Shown piece by piece: positions 50,770 to 61,394 of a stretch of 64,000 bases of DNA. Each line of letters starts with the position of its first letter. Within the stretch, counting starts at the first letter, position 1. The stretch lies in the NCBI RefSeq assembly GCF_000496075.1, contig NZ_AWXZ01000007.1, forward strand, positions 1 to 64,000, given 5' to 3'. The notes beneath the pieces are model-generated. The model worked only from the letters and a program-made list of their open reading frames with translations, had not been told where the DNA came from and made no database searches. Position numbers and translations under genes: made by a program. This stretch comes from Lutibaculum baratangense AMV1. Lineage in GTDB: Bacteria; Pseudomonadota; Alphaproteobacteria; Rhizobiales; Tepidamorphaceae.

Positions 50770-53031
50770 TTAAGACGCGACGCTGGGGCGGGGGTCTCTT
50801 CCGCCCTCGGAGGCAACGACGTCGTCCGACGCAACGGGGAATGTCAGGCGGACCCAGGCTCCGCGGCCACCTTCTGCAACGGCTGGCGCGTCGCCGAGTT
50901 CGATGCGGCCACCATGCTCCTCCATGATCCGGGCGACGATCGCAAGGCCGAGCCCGGTGCCCTTCTCGCGGGTGGTCATGTAGGGCTCGAGCAGACGCTG
51001 GCGGTTCTCGTGCGGCAGCCCGATGCCGTTGTCGATGCAGTCGATCGCCACCCAGCCGTCGACGAGGTCGACGCTGACCGACAGGCGGCCGCCTTCGGGC
51101 AGATCCCTTTCCGGCACCGCCGATATCGCCTCCACCGCGTTCTTCACGATGTTCGTGACGGCCTGTGAGATGAGGCGGCGGTCGTAGCGGGTGACGATTG
51201 TCTCCGGTCCCTGCTTGAAGTCGATCCGGACGTTCGGATTGCCGACCCGCATCAGGAAGACCGACTGCTTCACCGTCTCGATGACGTTGGCTGCCTCGAT
51301 CGCGGGCTTCGGCATGCGCGCGAACGCCGAGAATTCATCGACCATGCGACCGATGTCGGCGACCTGGCGGATGATCGTCTCCGTGCACTGGTCGAAGACC
51401 TCGACATCGGCCGGGATGACCTTCCGGTACTTCCTTCGCAGACGCTCCGCGGAGAGCTGGATCGGCGTGAGCGGGTTCTTGATCTCGTGCGCGATGCGCC
51501 GCGCCACGTCGGCCCAGGCCGAGTTGCGTTGAGCCGTGACGAGCTCCGTGATGTCGTCGAGCGTCACCACGAACCCGTACTGCGCGCCGCCGTGCCGCTC
51601 CGACGCGAGGCGCACGGTGATGGTGCGTTCCTTCCCCTCCCGGCGCAGCACGACCTGGTCCTGTATGAGGCGCCCCGGATGCTCGCGCGCGTTCTCCAGT
51701 GCCGGGGCGAGCTCGGGGAAGCTGTCCTCGATCGAGTGCCCGAGCAGCGAACGGTCCTCGGAGTCGAGCAACTCTCGGGCGGAGCGGTTCGTGAGCGTGA
51801 GGATGCCGTTCGAGTCGAGGCCGATCACCCCCGCCGGCACGCCCGCCAGCACCGTTTCGATGAAGTGCCGGCGCTCGTCGAGTTCCTGGTTCGTCGCCAG
51901 AAGTTCGTCGCGCTGGGAGCGGAGCTGCGTCGTCATCTTGTTGAAGGTTGCTCCGAGGCTCGCGAGCTCGCCTTCCTCGGGCTTCACCGGCACCTGCACG
52001 TATAGATTGCCCTGCGCGACCTGATCCGCCGCGCCGATCAGCCGGCGGATGGGAGACACGAGGCGGTTGGCCACGCCGATGCCGACCCAGAGCGCCGAGA
52101 GAAGGAGGATCAGGGCGAAGCCGATATACATGAGGCCGAAGGCGATCTGCACGCCGAACCGCCGCCGCTCGAGACTCGAATACTCCGCCGCGTTGGCCTG
52201 TGTCAGGCGCTGGTAGTTCAGAACCTGAGGATCCACCGCCCGCGCCACGTAGAGATAGGCGTCGCTGCCGAAGCTCGGCATCTTCACGATGGCGCCCACC
52301 TGGTTGGTCGGACCGGGCGCGATGACGATCGCCTCGCCGCTGGCAGCCTTGTCGATGGCGTCCTGCGGCGGCATCAGGAAGTCGCGCTCGACCCGGTCTT
52401 CCGCCTCCATGATGACGTTGCCCTCGCCGTCGAGCAGGAAGGCGGCGGGCAAGGCCCTGATGGCCGCCTGGGCGCTGAAGAAGCGCTGCAACCACGCGGC
52501 ATCGGCATCCTCGACCGTGCGGGCCCGCTCGAGGTCGTTCGCCATGGCCAGTAGGTCTGCGCGGATCACCTGGCCGTGTTCGCGGAGATAGGCTTCGGCC
52601 ACGGCGAGCGAAGTTTCGACGATCGAACGCGTCCGGTCAGAGAACCAGGTATCCAGCCCGCGGTCGAGCGTCACGCTGGCGACGATCGCGACGATGATGG
52701 CGGGGACCACGGCCACGACGGAGAAAAGCGCGAGGATGCGCAGATGAAGCCGTGCGCCGGCCCGGCCGCGGCGACGCGCCACCCAGAGCTTCGCCGCCTC
52801 GAAGCCGACGAGAACGACGAGTCCGCCGACGAGAAGGAGGTTGACCACCAGGGCCCCTCGAACGACGTCCTCGTCGGGCGGGATCGGCGTCAGGCCTGTC
52901 AGGATTGCGAAGGTGGCCGCGCCCGCGACGATCGCCAGCCCCACCAGCATCGCCCCCGCGATGCGGAGCGGCCGGCTGCGACGGGTCGCCAGCTCGACGG
53001 CAGAGACCTGGTTCATTTCGGCAGCAGGCAC
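50770..53031 (-). CDS. ntrY: Nitrogen regulation sensor histidine kinase NtrY
   Basis: 753 residues. Four N-terminal membrane segments with a periplasmic loop between the last two, HAMP (GAADQVAQGNLYVQV region), PAS (AGVPAGVIGLDSNGILTLTN), HisKA with phosphorylated His in [21 protein letters not shown], and a HATPase with NIVKNAVEAI, DNGIGLP and KGTGLGLAIV. It phosphorylates NtrX and in some relatives cross-talks with NtrC. The start is GTG with GAGG seven bases upstream; an ATG at 53016 is near. Between it and ntrC are 130 bases with no feature seen. Confidence 0.94.
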   Translation of the reverse strand: MPAAEMNQVSAVELATRRSRPLRIAGAMLVGLAIVAGAATFAILTGLTPIPPDEDVVRGALVVNLLLVGGLVVLVGFEAAKLWVARRRGRAGARLHLRILALFSVVAVVPAIIVAIVASVTLDRGLDTWFSDRTRSIVETSLAVAEAYLREHGQVIRADLLAMANDLERARTVEDADAAWLQRFFSAQAAIRALPAAFLLDGEGNVIMEAEDRVERDFLMPPQDAIDKAASGEAIVIAPGPTNQVGAIVKMPSFGSDAYLYVARAVDPQVLNYQRLTQANAAEYSSLERRRFGVQIAFGLMYIGFALILLLSALWVGIGVANRLVSPIRRLIGAADQVAQGNLYVQVPVKPEEGELASLGATFNKMTTQLRSQRDELLATNQELDERRHFIETVLAGVPAGVIGLDSNGILTLTNRSARELLDSEDRSLLGHSIEDSFPELAPALENAREHPGRLIQDQVVLRREGKERTITVRLASERHGGAQYGFVVTLDDITELVTAQRNSAWADVARRIAHEIKNPLTPIQLSAERLRRKYRKVIPADVEVFDQCTETIIRQVADIGRMVDEFSAFARMPKPAIEAANVIETVKQSVFLMRVGNPNVRIDFKQGPETIVTRYDRRLISQAVTNIVKNAVEAISAVPERDLPEGGRLSVSVDLVDGWVAIDCIDNGIGLPHENRQRLLEPYMTTREKGTGLGLAIVARIMEEHGGRIELGDAPAVAEGGRGAWVRLTFPVASDDVVASEGGRDPRPSVAS

Positions 53032-53161
53032 GCGTCGTCCTCTATCGCGGACCGACGATCACCGCGGTCCGAGTCTCTCCTCTGCCCCCGGAGTCACGCG
53101 GACAATGCGCTAGTGAGGTCAGGATCGCAACACACTCGTTGCACAAAAGAGACAGGAGGTC

Positions 53162-54601
53162 TCAGCCCCCGCCGCGGATGACGGCGATATCCAGGTCGCG
53201 AATCTTCTTGCGCAGCGTGTTTCGGTTGACGCCCAGCAGCTCGGCAGCCTTGATCTGGTTGCCGCGGGTGGCTGCGAGAGCGGCCCCTATCAGGGGCTGC
53301 TCCACCGTGCGGACGATGCGGTGATACAGGCCGGGAGGTGGAAGGCGCTCGCCGAAGCTCTTGAAATAGCTCTCCAGATGCCGTTCCACGGCGCCGCTCA
53401 GCGTCTCGTCCTGCGAGGGCGGCGCAGGCTCGGGCGCCAGGGGCGGGTCCTCGAGCTCGGACTTGATGACCGCATCCGTGATCACCTCCTGGGGAAAGAG
53501 CGCGGCGAGGCGGCGCACGAGGTTCTCGAGCTCCCGTACGTTTCCCGGCCAACGGTAGCGGCGCATCCTGTCGATGGCGGCAGGCTCGATCTGCTTGCGC
53601 GGAAGCCCTTCCTTCTCCACCTGCGCGAAGAAATGGTGCACGAGGTCGGGTATGTCCTCGTTCCGCTCCCGCAGCGGCGGCACCCTGAGCGGAACGACGT
53701 TCAGGCGGAAATAGAGGTCCTCGCGGAACAGCCCCTGGTTGATGAGCTGGCGGAGATCCTTGTTCGTGGCGGCGATGATCCGCACGTCCGTGCGGATCGG
53801 GGTCCGCCCGCCCACGGTCGTGTACTCCCCCTGCTGCAGGACGCGCAGCAGTCTCGTCTGCGCCTCCATCGGCATGTCGCCGATCTCGTCGAGGAAGAGC
53901 GTGCCGGCCTCGGCCTGCTCGAATCGTCCGGCGCTGCGGGCCTGGGCGCCGGTGAACGCCCCCTTCTCGTGGCCGAACAGCTCCGCCTCGATGAGCTCCC
54001 TCGGGATCGCGGCCATGTTGATCGCCACGAATGGCCCGCGCGACCGCTTGCCGTAGTCGTGCAACGCGCGGGCGACGAGTTCCTTGCCCGTCCCGGACTC
54101 GCCGAAGATCATGACGGTCAGATCGGTCTGCATGAGCCGGGCGAGGACCCGGTAGATCTCCTGCATCGCCGGCGACCGGCCGACGAGCGGCATCTGCTCG
54201 ACGTCCTCGGGACCGTGAGCCGGATGCGCGCGCTTCGGCTCGGCGAGAGCCCGCCCGACGATCGTCACGAGCTCGTTCAGGTCGAACGGCTTCGGCAGGT
54301 AGTCATAGGCACCCCGCTCCGAAGCCTTGATCGCCGTCATGAACGTGTTCTGCGCGCTCATCACGATGACCGGGAGGTCGGGGCGCATCTTCTTCACGCG
54401 CGGCAGAAGATCGAAGGCGTTCTCGTCCGGCATCACCACGTCCGTGATGACGAGGTCGCCGTCGCCCTGCTGCACCCACCTCCAGAGCGTCGCGGCGTTC
54501 GAGGTCGCCCGGACGTCGTAACCGATACGCGACAGCGCGCGGTTGAGGACGGTGCGGATGGCCGCATCGTCGTCCGCCACGAGGATCGTGCCACTGGGCA
54601 T
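53162..54601 (-). CDS. ntrC: Nitrogen regulation response regulator NtrC
   Basis: 479 residues. Receiver domain with phosphorylated Asp in [17 protein letters not shown]+ domain with Walker [15 protein letters not shown], intact sigma54 loop GAFTGA, Walker [13 protein letters not shown], arginine finger region [22 protein letters not shown], and a Fis-type helix-turn-helix ([18 protein letters not shown]). It activates sigma54 promoters of nitrogen scavenging genes when phosphorylated by NtrB. The ATG follows the ntrB stop directly. Confidence 0.95.
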   Translation of the reverse strand: MPSGTILVADDDAAIRTVLNRALSRIGYDVRATSNAATLWRWVQQGDGDLVITDVVMPDENAFDLLPRVKKMRPDLPVIVMSAQNTFMTAIKASERGAYDYLPKPFDLNELVTIVGRALAEPKRAHPAHGPEDVEQMPLVGRSPAMQEIYRVLARLMQTDLTVMIFGESGTGKELVARALHDYGKRSRGPFVAINMAAIPRELIEAELFGHEKGAFTGAQARSAGRFEQAEAGTLFLDEIGDMPMEAQTRLLRVLQQGEYTTVGGRTPIRTDVRIIAATNKDLRQLINQGLFREDLYFRLNVVPLRVPPLRERNEDIPDLVHHFFAQVEKEGLPRKQIEPAAIDRMRRYRWPGNVRELENLVRRLAALFPQEVITDAVIKSELEDPPLAPEPAPPSQDETLSGAVERHLESYFKSFGERLPPPGLYHRIVRTVEQPLIGAALAATRGNQIKAAELLGVNRNTLRKKIRDLDIAVIRGGG

Positions 54602-55750
54602 CTATGCTTTCCCCTGGGAGGCGGAGCCCTCTGGCTCGCCGGTGTACATGGGCATGAGTATCCGGAAGGTCGTGCGCCGGGGGCGCGAGTCGCATTCGAT
54701 GACGCCGCCATTGTCGCCGACGATCTTCGCGACGAGCGCCAGCCCGAGCCCGCTGCCCGTCGGCTTCGTCGTCACGAACGGGTCGAAGAGATGCGGCAGA
54801 AGGTCCTCGCTCACCCCCGGCCCGTTGTCCTTCACGCAGAACTCGAGCGGCAGGCTCACCCGCTCGCTCGATCCGGGGATCGACATGCGCACGCCGGGCC
54901 GGAAGGCCGTGGACAGGATGATCTCGCCGTCCGGTTCACCCGAAGACTGAACGGCTTCCGCAGCATTCTTCACGAGGTTCAGGAAGACCTGGACCAGTTG
55001 ATCCTGGTTTGCGAAAACGGGCGGAAGAGAGGGATCGTACTCCTCCACGAAGCGCATGTTGCGCGCAAAACCGTTCTGGGCGAGCCGCTTCACGCGGTCG
55101 AGCACGACGTGGATGTTGATCGCGGCCCGCTCCACCGGCCGGCGGTCCGAGAAGACCTCCATCCGGTCGACGAGTTTCACGATCCTGTCCGTCTCCTCGC
55201 GGATCAGCGTCGCGAGCGGCCTGTCGTTGTCGTCGATCGTCGACTCGAGGAGCTGGGCGGCACCGCGAATGCCGGACAGCGGGTTCTTGATCTCGTGCGC
55301 CAGCATGCTCGCGAGCCCCACCACGCTCCGCACCGAGGCCCGATGCGTGAGTTGCCGGTCGAACTTCTCCGCGATGGTGCGCTCGTGCAGCATGATGACG
55401 AGAACCTGCGGGTCCTCCACGAGCGGAGAGACGTAGATGTCGACCAGGCGCTCGCCGCCCGTGCGGGGTGTGCCGATCGCGACGCGGTATTCGCTCACCG
55501 CCGCCGCGCGCTCGCGCACCGCCCGCATCACCTCGAAGAGCGGGCTGCCGAAGGGGATGATCGCGTCCAGGCCGTGGCGCTGCAGCACCGCCACGCTCAC
55601 CTGGAAGAACGTCTCGGCGGCCGCGTTCGCCGCCACGACCGTGTCGGAGGCGTCGACGGCCAGCACCGGGTGAGGCAGGGCGTTCACGAGAGCCTCGGGC
55701 CGGGGCGCGCCCCTCGCCGCGTCGGCGCCGCTCTTCGCGGAGTAACTCAT
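54602..55750 (-). CDS. ntrB: Nitrogen regulation sensor kinase NtrB
   Basis: 382 residues, soluble. N-terminal PAS domain ([18 protein letters not shown]), HisKA with phosphorylated His in [23 protein letters not shown] given around residue 150, and HATPase boxes [33 protein letters not shown] and [13 protein letters not shown]. Kinase/phosphatase for NtrC under PII control. Its ATG overlaps the dusB stop by 4 bases (ATGA), the nifR3-ntrB-ntrC order known from Rhizobiales and Rhodobacter. Confidence 0.95.
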   Translation of the reverse strand: MSYSAKSGADAARGAPRPEALVNALPHPVLAVDASDTVVAANAAAETFFQVSVAVLQRHGLDAIIPFGSPLFEVMRAVRERAAAVSEYRVAIGTPRTGGERLVDIYVSPLVEDPQVLVIMLHERTIAEKFDRQLTHRASVRSVVGLASMLAHEIKNPLSGIRGAAQLLESTIDDNDRPLATLIREETDRIVKLVDRMEVFSDRRPVERAAINIHVVLDRVKRLAQNGFARNMRFVEEYDPSLPPVFANQDQLVQVFLNLVKNAAEAVQSSGEPDGEIILSTAFRPGVRMSIPGSSERVSLPLEFCVKDNGPGVSEDLLPHLFDPFVTTKPTGSGLGLALVAKIVGDNGGVIECDSRPRRTTFRILMPMYTGEPEGSASQGKA

Positions 55751-56745
55751 GCCGCCCGCCTTTCGCGCTCCGCGCCGAAGGTCTCGGCTATTTCCCGCAG
55801 CACCGTCTCCGGCTCCTGCGCCGACATCAGCCGCCTCCGGGCGTCCGCCCGCTCGGGCTCGCTCATGGGCGCCCGGTCGAGGTACCAGCCCAGATGCTTG
55901 CGGGCCATTCGCAGACCGACCTTCGCGCCGTAGTGATCGAGCATCGCCTCGTGGTGCGCCGCGACGAACCCGGCCATGTCCGCCGGAGCACCGGACGTGC
56001 CGGCCCGGCCCAGGAGCGCCTCTGCCACCGCGCCGACGATCCACGGCCGGCCGCACGCGCCGCGTCCGATCATCACGCCGTCGGCGCCCGACGCCTCGAG
56101 CGCCTGCCGTGCCGACGCGACGTCCTCGATGTCGCCGTTGACGATCACCGGCACGGACACGGCCGCCTTCGTGGCGCGCACCGCCGTCCAGTCGGCCCTG
56201 CCCTCGTAGAACTGGCAGCGCGTCCGGCCATGCACCGTGATCATCCGCACGCCCAGCGCCTCGGCCCGCCTCGCAAGCTCCGGCGCGTTCAGAGAATCGC
56301 CGTCCCAGCCGAGCCTCATCTTCAGCGTCACCGGCACGCTCGCGGCCTCGACCGTCGCCTCGATCAGGCGGCAGGCGAGGTCGAGGTCGCGCATCAGCGC
56401 GGAGCCGGAATAGCCGCTCGTCACCTTGCGTGCCGGGCAGCCCATGTTGATGTCGACGATGTCGGCCCCCGCGCCGACCGCACGTCTGGCGCCCTCGGCC
56501 ATCCAGCGCGCCTCGCGGCCCGCCAGCTGGACGACATGCGGGAAGCCTCCGTGATTCTCGGCACGCAGCACGCTTTCGGGGTGGTTCTGGGCGAGCTCCT
56601 GGCACGCCACCATCTCGCTCACGACGACGGGCGCGCCCAGGCGTGTCGCCAGTCGCCGGAACGGCGCGTCCGAGATCCCCGACATCGGCGCCAGGAAGAC
56701 GGGAGCTGGGAGTTCGACGGAGCCGACCCGGATAGGCTTGATCAC
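55747..56745 (-). CDS. dusB: tRNA-dihydrouridine synthase DusB (NifR3)
   Basis: 332 residues. Flavin TIM barrel: [18 protein letters not shown] at the start, [21 protein letters not shown] with the catalytic Cys, [27 protein letters not shown] and [16 protein letters not shown] for FMN phosphate. It reduces uridines in the D-loop of tRNA. Start is GTG. It is the first gene of the ntr operon and is divergent from ispDF, with a likely promoter at 56788-56814. Confidence 0.94.
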   Translation of the reverse strand: MIKPIRVGSVELPAPVFLAPMSGISDAPFRRLATRLGAPVVVSEMVACQELAQNHPESVLRAENHGGFPHVVQLAGREARWMAEGARRAVGAGADIVDINMGCPARKVTSGYSGSALMRDLDLACRLIEATVEAASVPVTLKMRLGWDGDSLNAPELARRAEALGVRMITVHGRTRCQFYEGRADWTAVRATKAAVSVPVIVNGDIEDVASARQALEASGADGVMIGRGACGRPWIVGAVAEALLGRAGTSGAPADMAGFVAAHHEAMLDHYGAKVGLRMARKHLGWYLDRAPMSEPERADARRRLMSAQEPETVLREIAETFGAERERRAA

Positions 56746-56787
56746 GTGGCGCTGCCCATTTGCTGTGCGCGATGAGTTCTTGCCTTA

Positions 56788-56814
56788 ATTATAGACAGTC
56801 GCTGCCGGAGGCAA
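56788..56814 (-). promoter_or_regulatory. Candidate promoter of the dusB-ntrBC operon
   Basis: On the minus strand TATAAT (56793-56788) is a perfect -10 hexamer, with TTGCCT (56814-56809) fifteen bases upstream, or CTTGCC at sixteen. It lies about 40 bases before the dusB GTG. The short spacer lowers certainty. Confidence 0.45.
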
Positions 56815-56906
56815 GCGTGCAGGAGCAGGCGCCCTCCGCCGGCGAATTGTCTTGCCGCGGGTGCCGTGCCATTGCGGGTCATGGTCACCCTTTGCACGGA
56901 ACGCGC

Positions 56907-58094
56907 ATGAAGACCGCAGCCATCATTCTCGCGGCCGGCACCGGCACGCGGGCGGCAGACCCGGCCGACCCCCGCCCGAAGCAGTACCGCCCGTGCCGGG
57001 GCGAGTCGCCTCTGGGGCGAAGCGTGCGGACATTCCTGTCGGTCGACGCGGTGAGCATCGTCCAGCCGGTGATCCGGCCGGGCGACGTCGGGGAGGCACG
57101 ACGGCTGCTGCCGGGCGGGGAGCCTCGCCTCCTCGCCGCGGTCGCCGGCGGCGAGACCCGCCAGGCCTCCGTCCTCCGCGGGCTCGAGGCGCTCCAGCCG
57201 CATGCGCCCGATCTCGTTCTGATTCATGACGCGGTGCGCCCGTTCCTGACCCCGGCCCTCATCGGGCGCGTGATCGACGCGCTTGCCGCGGCTCCGGCCG
57301 TGCTGCCCGCCGTCCCGGTCGCCGACACGCTGAAGCGGGAGCGCGACGGCTTCGTCGCGGGCACTCTCGACCGCGCGGGCCTCCACGCGGCGCAGACCCC
57401 CCAGGGCTTCCACTTCGCGGCGATACTCGAGGCACACCGGCGTGCCGCCGCCGCAGGCGGCACCCACACCGACGACGCATCGGTCGCGGAGGCCGCCGGC
57501 CTGCCGGTCCGGCTCGTGCCCGGGGAAACCGCCAACCGCAAGATCACGACGCTGGAGGACTTCGAAATGGTCGGCGCCGACGGACGGGAACTCGAGTATC
57601 GCGCGGGACAGGGCTACGACGTCCACCGCCTCGTGGACGGCGACGGCGTCACGCTCTGCGGCGTGAGCATTCCGCACGATCGGAGCCTCAGCGGCCACTC
57701 CGACGCCGACGTTGCTCTCCACGCGCTGACGGACGCGCTTCTTGGCACGATCGGCGAGGGCGACATCGGCGATCATTTCCCCCCGAGCGACCCGCAATGG
57801 CGGGGCGCGGCCTCGTCCCTCTTCGTGCGCCATGCGGTCGAGCGTGTGACTGCGCGCGGGGGCCGCGTGATCAACGCCGACATCACGCTGGTCTGCGAGG
57901 CGCCGAAGATCGGGCCGCACCGCGAGAAGATGCGGGGAACCGTGGCGGCCCTCCTCGGCGTTACCAGCGACCGCGTCGGCGTGAAGGCCACGACCAACGA
58001 GCGGCTCGGTTTCCTCGGCCGGTCGGAGGGCATAGCCGCCATGGCCGTCGTCAGCGTCGCGATGCCCACGGAGACACGCTCAAATGGCCGATGA
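56907..58094 (+). CDS. ispDF: Bifunctional IspD/IspF enzyme of isoprenoid synthesis
   Basis: 395 residues. The IspD half (1-230) has the CTP-binding [22 protein letters not shown] and [11 protein letters not shown]; it makes CDP-methylerythritol from MEP. The IspF half (about 235-395) has metal-binding [26 protein letters not shown] and FPPSDPQW; it makes the cyclodiphosphate. The fusion of these two non-consecutive MEP-pathway steps is common in alphaproteobacteria. Upstream in-frame codons exist, but the ATG at 56907 is the natural start of the IspD fold. The stop lies inside the next gene (overlap 11 bases). Confidence 0.94.
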   Translation: MKTAAIILAAGTGTRAADPADPRPKQYRPCRGESPLGRSVRTFLSVDAVSIVQPVIRPGDVGEARRLLPGGEPRLLAAVAGGETRQASVLRGLEALQPHAPDLVLIHDAVRPFLTPALIGRVIDALAAAPAVLPAVPVADTLKRERDGFVAGTLDRAGLHAAQTPQGFHFAAILEAHRRAAAAGGTHTDDASVAEAAGLPVRLVPGETANRKITTLEDFEMVGADGRELEYRAGQGYDVHRLVDGDGVTLCGVSIPHDRSLSGHSDADVALHALTDALLGTIGEGDIGDHFPPSDPQWRGAASSLFVRHAVERVTARGGRVINADITLVCEAPKIGPHREKMRGTVAALLGVTSDRVGVKATTNERLGFLGRSEGIAAMAVVSVAMPTETRSNGR

Positions 58095-58587
58095 CCGCTT
58101 ACTGTTCGAGGAGTCGATGATGCTCCTCGATCTTCTCCAGCGTCACGAACTTCGTCTCGGCACAGCCGAATCCTGCACCGGCGGGCTCATCTCCGCCTAT
58201 CTCACCGAGGCGCCCGGCTCCTCCGGCGCCTTCGAGGTCGGCTACGTCACCTACTCCAACGAAGCCAAGCAGCGTCTGCTCGGCGTGTCGCCGGATCTCC
58301 TCGAGCGGCACGGGGCCGTCAGCGAGCCCGTCGCCCGGGCCATGGCGGAGGGCGCGCTCGCCTGCGGCGCGATCGACATCGCCGTCTCGGTCACCGGCGT
58401 CGCGGGTCCTGCGGGCGGCAGCGAGGAAAAGCCGGTCGGCACCGTGCATTTCGGCGTCGCGGGGCTGAACCGCAGGACGCGCCACCGCAGGGAGAGCTTC
58501 GGCGACCTCGGCCGGCGGGGGATCCGTATGGAGAGCGTTCGCACCGCCTTCGCGATGGTCCGCGACTTCGTGGAGAATCCCGACTAG
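58084..58587 (+). CDS. CinA C-terminal-like nicotinamide-nucleotide amidase (PncC)
   Basis: 167 residues. [20 protein letters not shown] at the start holds the active-site Ser-Thr region, followed by [41 protein letters not shown] and PVGTVHFGV: the full CinA-C domain without the N-terminal molybdopterin-like part. It deamidates nicotinamide mononucleotide to nicotinate mononucleotide in NAD recycling. Overlaps the ispDF end by 11 bases, a coupling common in Rhizobiales. Confidence 0.9.
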   Translation: MADDRLLFEESMMLLDLLQRHELRLGTAESCTGGLISAYLTEAPGSSGAFEVGYVTYSNEAKQRLLGVSPDLLERHGAVSEPVARAMAEGALACGAIDIAVSVTGVAGPAGGSEEKPVGTVHFGVAGLNRRTRHRRESFGDLGRRGIRMESVRTAFAMVRDFVENPD

Positions 58588-58613
58588 CCCGCGGGCCGGT
58601 TGCTGGAGCCGCT

Positions 58614-59330
58614 TCACTCCGCCCGCAGGGCGACGGCGGCAGCCACCAGCGCGGCATTGTCCGGCGCCACCGTGCCGTCCGGCAGCCGGTCGCCGTCTTC
58701 GAGCCCCACCCGTGTCGACCAGCCCCGCTCGAGCGCGAGCCGCGCCAGGGGCCACACCGTCGCATCGAAGCCATGGAGAAGGATCGGACGCGACACGCCC
58801 TCGCGCCTCAGCACCGCCAGGATGGCGTCGCACGCCTCCCTCGCGGCGGCAGCCTCCTGCTCCGCCTCGATCTCGACGAGAACCCGCAGCACGCGCTCGC
58901 GGCCCGCAAGCGCGGCGAAGCGTTCAGCGTCGGCCGCGGAGGCCAGGCCCGCCTCGACGGCCACGCCGCGCGACCGCAGACACTCCATCACCGCCGGAGC
59001 TCCGGGCTCTGAGAGATTGACGGAGGCATGGTCGGGCAGCGCCTGCCATGCCCCGATGGCCGCGAGCGTCCGGGCTTCGTCACCCTCGATCCAGGCGCCG
59101 GTCGAGACGCCGATCAGCGTTCCGGGACAGGCGCGTCGCAGGAGCGGCACCACGGCGTCCACCGCCGCCAGGCTCTCCCGCCCGTCGGGTCGGCGGCAAT
59201 GGACATGGATCTCGCCTGCCCCCGCCCGGACGCACGCCGCCGCGGCGGCCGCGATCTCTTCGGCCGTCACCGGCAGGCGCGGATGGAATTCGCGCTGACG
59301 CGCGCCGTTGAGACAGGCCTGGATGATCAT
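58614..59330 (-). CDS. DUF849/BKACE family protein (3-keto-5-aminohexanoate cleavage-like), short form
   Basis: 238 residues, shorter than the usual 270-310. TIM-barrel with the metal-binding pair in GEIHVHCRRPDG, then ESLAAVDAVVPLLRR, IGVSTGAWI, HASVNLSEPG and TRVGLEDGDRLPDG, which carries the last metal/active-site Glu. BKACE enzymes condense a beta-keto acid with acetyl-CoA. GAGGGG lies before the ATG. The missing length and changed motif around HCRR leave the substrate open. It stands between cinA and the coenzyme-Q-binding gene without clear pathway links. Confidence 0.75.
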   Translation of the reverse strand: MIIQACLNGARQREFHPRLPVTAEEIAAAAAACVRAGAGEIHVHCRRPDGRESLAAVDAVVPLLRRACPGTLIGVSTGAWIEGDEARTLAAIGAWQALPDHASVNLSEPGAPAVMECLRSRGVAVEAGLASAADAERFAALAGRERVLRVLVEIEAEQEAAAAREACDAILAVLRREGVSRPILLHGFDATVWPLARLALERGWSTRVGLEDGDRLPDGTVAPDNAALVAAAVALRAE

Positions 59331-59384
59331 CGCGTCCCCTCTCGCCGTCGTCGGCCGGCCGCCCGCAATTCCTGGTTCGAGTCC

Positions 59385-59891
59385 TCAGTTGCCTTCCCGG
59401 CGGAAGCCCGCCTGCCCGGCCCCCGCCACGGCGGACCGTCCCCCGCGGCCATAGACGGCATCCGCGCGCCTTTCGAAGGCCTGCGCGAACCGCGAGAAGG
59501 CGGCGTCGAACACTCCCCCGACCACCATCTGCAACGTGCGGCTCCTCAGCTCGTAGCCGAGATAGAACTCGACCTCGCAGGTGCTCTCGTCGATCGCGTG
59601 GAACGTCCAGCGATTCGCCATGCGCTTGAATGGCCCGTCGATATACTCCACGAGGATGCGCAGGTTCGGCCGGTCGAGCGTCACGCGGCTCGTAAACGTC
59701 TCGCGGAACACCTTGTATGCGACCGTCATCGACGCGATGACGGTTTCGGTGTCCCCCTCCTGCTTGCGGTCGCGCACCTTCAGCGACTCGCAGAGCGGCA
59801 CGAACTCCGGGTAGCGCTCGACATCCGCGACGAGCGCGAACATGTCCGCGGCGCTGTGACGGACGCGCCGCCTCGTCTTGAACTCCCGCAT
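59385..59891 (-). CDS. Ubiquinone-binding START-type protein (COQ10/RatA family)
   Basis: 168 residues. Polyketide-cyclase/START fold: VRHSAADMFALVADVERYPEFVPLCESL at the N-terminus (here spread over residues 10-37), FTSRVTLDRPN, YIDGPFKRMANRWTFH and VEFYLGYELRSRTLQMVVG. COQ10-like members bind coenzyme Q and support respiration; RatA of E. coli was described as a toxin that blocks ribosome joining. Its ATG overlaps the lipA stop by one base (TGATG), the usual lipA-coq10 pairing of Rhizobiales. Confidence 0.88.
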   Translation of the reverse strand: MREFKTRRRVRHSAADMFALVADVERYPEFVPLCESLKVRDRKQEGDTETVIASMTVAYKVFRETFTSRVTLDRPNLRILVEYIDGPFKRMANRWTFHAIDESTCEVEFYLGYELRSRTLQMVVGGVFDAAFSRFAQAFERRADAVYGRGGRSAVAGAGQAGFRREGN

Positions 59892-60862
59892 CAGGCCGAC
59901 ACCAGCCCGAGCTTCTGGAGCCTCGCGCTCCTCAGCCGCGCGAAGTCCTCTCCCGCGTGGTAGGACGAGCGCGTGAGCGGCGTGGAGGAGACCAGGAGGA
60001 ACCCCTTCGTGTAGGCGATCGCCTCGTAGCCCTTGAACTCCTCGGGCGTCACGAACTTCATCACCGCGTGGTGACGCCGCGTCGGCTGGAGGTACTGACC
60101 GATCGTCAGGAAGTCGACATCGGCGGAGCGCAGGTCGTCCATGAGCTGCAGCACCTCGTTCCGCTCCTCGCCGAGGCCCACCATGATGCCCGACTTCGTG
60201 AACATCGACGGGTCGAGCTCCTTCACGCGCTGGAGAAGACGGATCGAGTGGAAGTAGCGGGCACCGGGCCTGACGGTCAGGTACTTCGAGGGCACCGTCT
60301 CGAGGTTGTGGTTGAAGACGTCCGGTCGCGCCTCGACCACCACCTCCAGCGCGCCGGGCTTCCTCAGGAAGTCGGGCGTCAGGATCTCGATCGTCGTTGC
60401 GGGCGCCGCGCGCCGGATCGCCTCGATCGTGTCGGCGAAATGCCTGGCGCCGCCGTCCGCCAGGTCGTCGCGGTCGACCGAGGTGATGACGACGTGCTCG
60501 AGGCCGAGCTTGGCGACCGCGTCGGCCACCTTCCGCGGCTCCTCGGCGTCCAGGGCGTCCGGCAGTCCCGTGCGCACGTTGCAGAAGGCGCAGGCCCGGG
60601 TGCACGTGTCGCCCATGATCATGAAGGTCGCGTGCTTCTTCGACCAGCACTCGCCGATATTCGGGCAGCCGGCTTCCTCGCAGACCGTGACGAGGCCGTG
60701 CTCCTTCACGATCTGGTTCGTCTCCCGCCATGCGGGGGAGCCCGGTGCCTTCACGCGGATCCAGTCGGGCTTGCGCTGGATCGGGCTCTCCGGTCGCTTC
60801 GCCTTCTCGGGATGGCGGGGCCGCTCGGCGCGGTCTGAGACGGTGTCGACGATGGTCACCAT
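59891..60862 (-). CDS. lipA: Lipoyl synthase LipA
   Basis: 323 residues. Auxiliary cluster Cys in [14 protein letters not shown], radical SAM triad [10 protein letters not shown], then [55 protein letters not shown] and the C-terminal RSSYHAGE with the Ser ligand of the auxiliary cluster. It inserts two sulfurs into octanoyl groups to make lipoate on 2-oxoacid dehydrogenases and the glycine cleavage system. The 110 bases upstream hold nothing recognisable. Confidence 0.96.
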   Translation of the reverse strand: MVTIVDTVSDRAERPRHPEKAKRPESPIQRKPDWIRVKAPGSPAWRETNQIVKEHGLVTVCEEAGCPNIGECWSKKHATFMIMGDTCTRACAFCNVRTGLPDALDAEEPRKVADAVAKLGLEHVVITSVDRDDLADGGARHFADTIEAIRRAAPATTIEILTPDFLRKPGALEVVVEARPDVFNHNLETVPSKYLTVRPGARYFHSIRLLQRVKELDPSMFTKSGIMVGLGEERNEVLQLMDDLRSADVDFLTIGQYLQPTRRHHAVMKFVTPEEFKGYEAIAYTKGFLLVSSTPLTRSSYHAGEDFARLRSARLQKLGLVSA

Positions 60863-60972
60863 TTGCGGGCGCAGACCTTTGTCTCGTGTCGCTGTCTGCG
60901 CCCTATTTAGCGTGTCGACGTTTCAAACCCAAATCACGCGCGTCGGATCTGCCATGCCGGAGGCGGTCGGCA

Positions 60973-61239
60973 CTACCGCCGCACGGCCTTGAGAATGGCG
61001 AGCAGTATGGTCGCCCCGACCGCGGCGACGACGAGGACGCCCCAGAACCCGCCGAACTCGATGTCCATCCGGTCGGCGAGCCAGCCACCTAGGAGCGCGC
61101 CGACGATGCCGACGAGCAGGTTCGTCAGCAGTCCGTGATCCGACCGGGTGAGCTTCTCGGCGATCCAGCCGGCGATGATGCCGATAATGATCATCCCGAC
61201 CCAACCCACCCCTGGCATGCCCATTGCCCCGGGTTCCAT
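60973..61239 (-). CDS. GlsB/YeaQ/YmgE family stress-response membrane protein
   Basis: 88 residues with three membrane segments: about 13-30 ([16 protein letters not shown]), 38-55 ([17 protein letters not shown]) and 67-84. The Gly-rich [12 protein letters not shown] and GIVGALLGG phrases are family signatures (formerly called transglycosylase-associated proteins). Role in envelope stress is reported for relatives; the mechanism is unknown. GGAGGTGG lies directly before the ATG. Divergent from purM. Confidence 0.9.
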   Translation of the reverse strand: MEPGAMGMPGVGWVGMIIIGIIAGWIAEKLTRSDHGLLTNLLVGIVGALLGGWLADRMDIEFGGFWGVLVVAAVGATILLAILKAVRR

Positions 61240-61394
61240 GTCGCCACCTCCTCTGCTGCCTGGCCCGCGCAGCCAGAACGTCCGCTTTCAAGAGCGGTTC
61301 CGGACCATCGAACGCTGCAACGGCCTGCCGCCGCAAGACTTGTCTCTGGGGACCTTCTGGTTCATTCACTTGGGACGTGAAAGGAAGCCCGATA

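Noticed and set aside
53321-55933. 870-codon open frame antisense to ntrC and ntrB
   Set aside because: GC-rich shadow of two well-recognised genes; its translation is low-complexity Arg/His/Asp/Glu-rich and matches no family.
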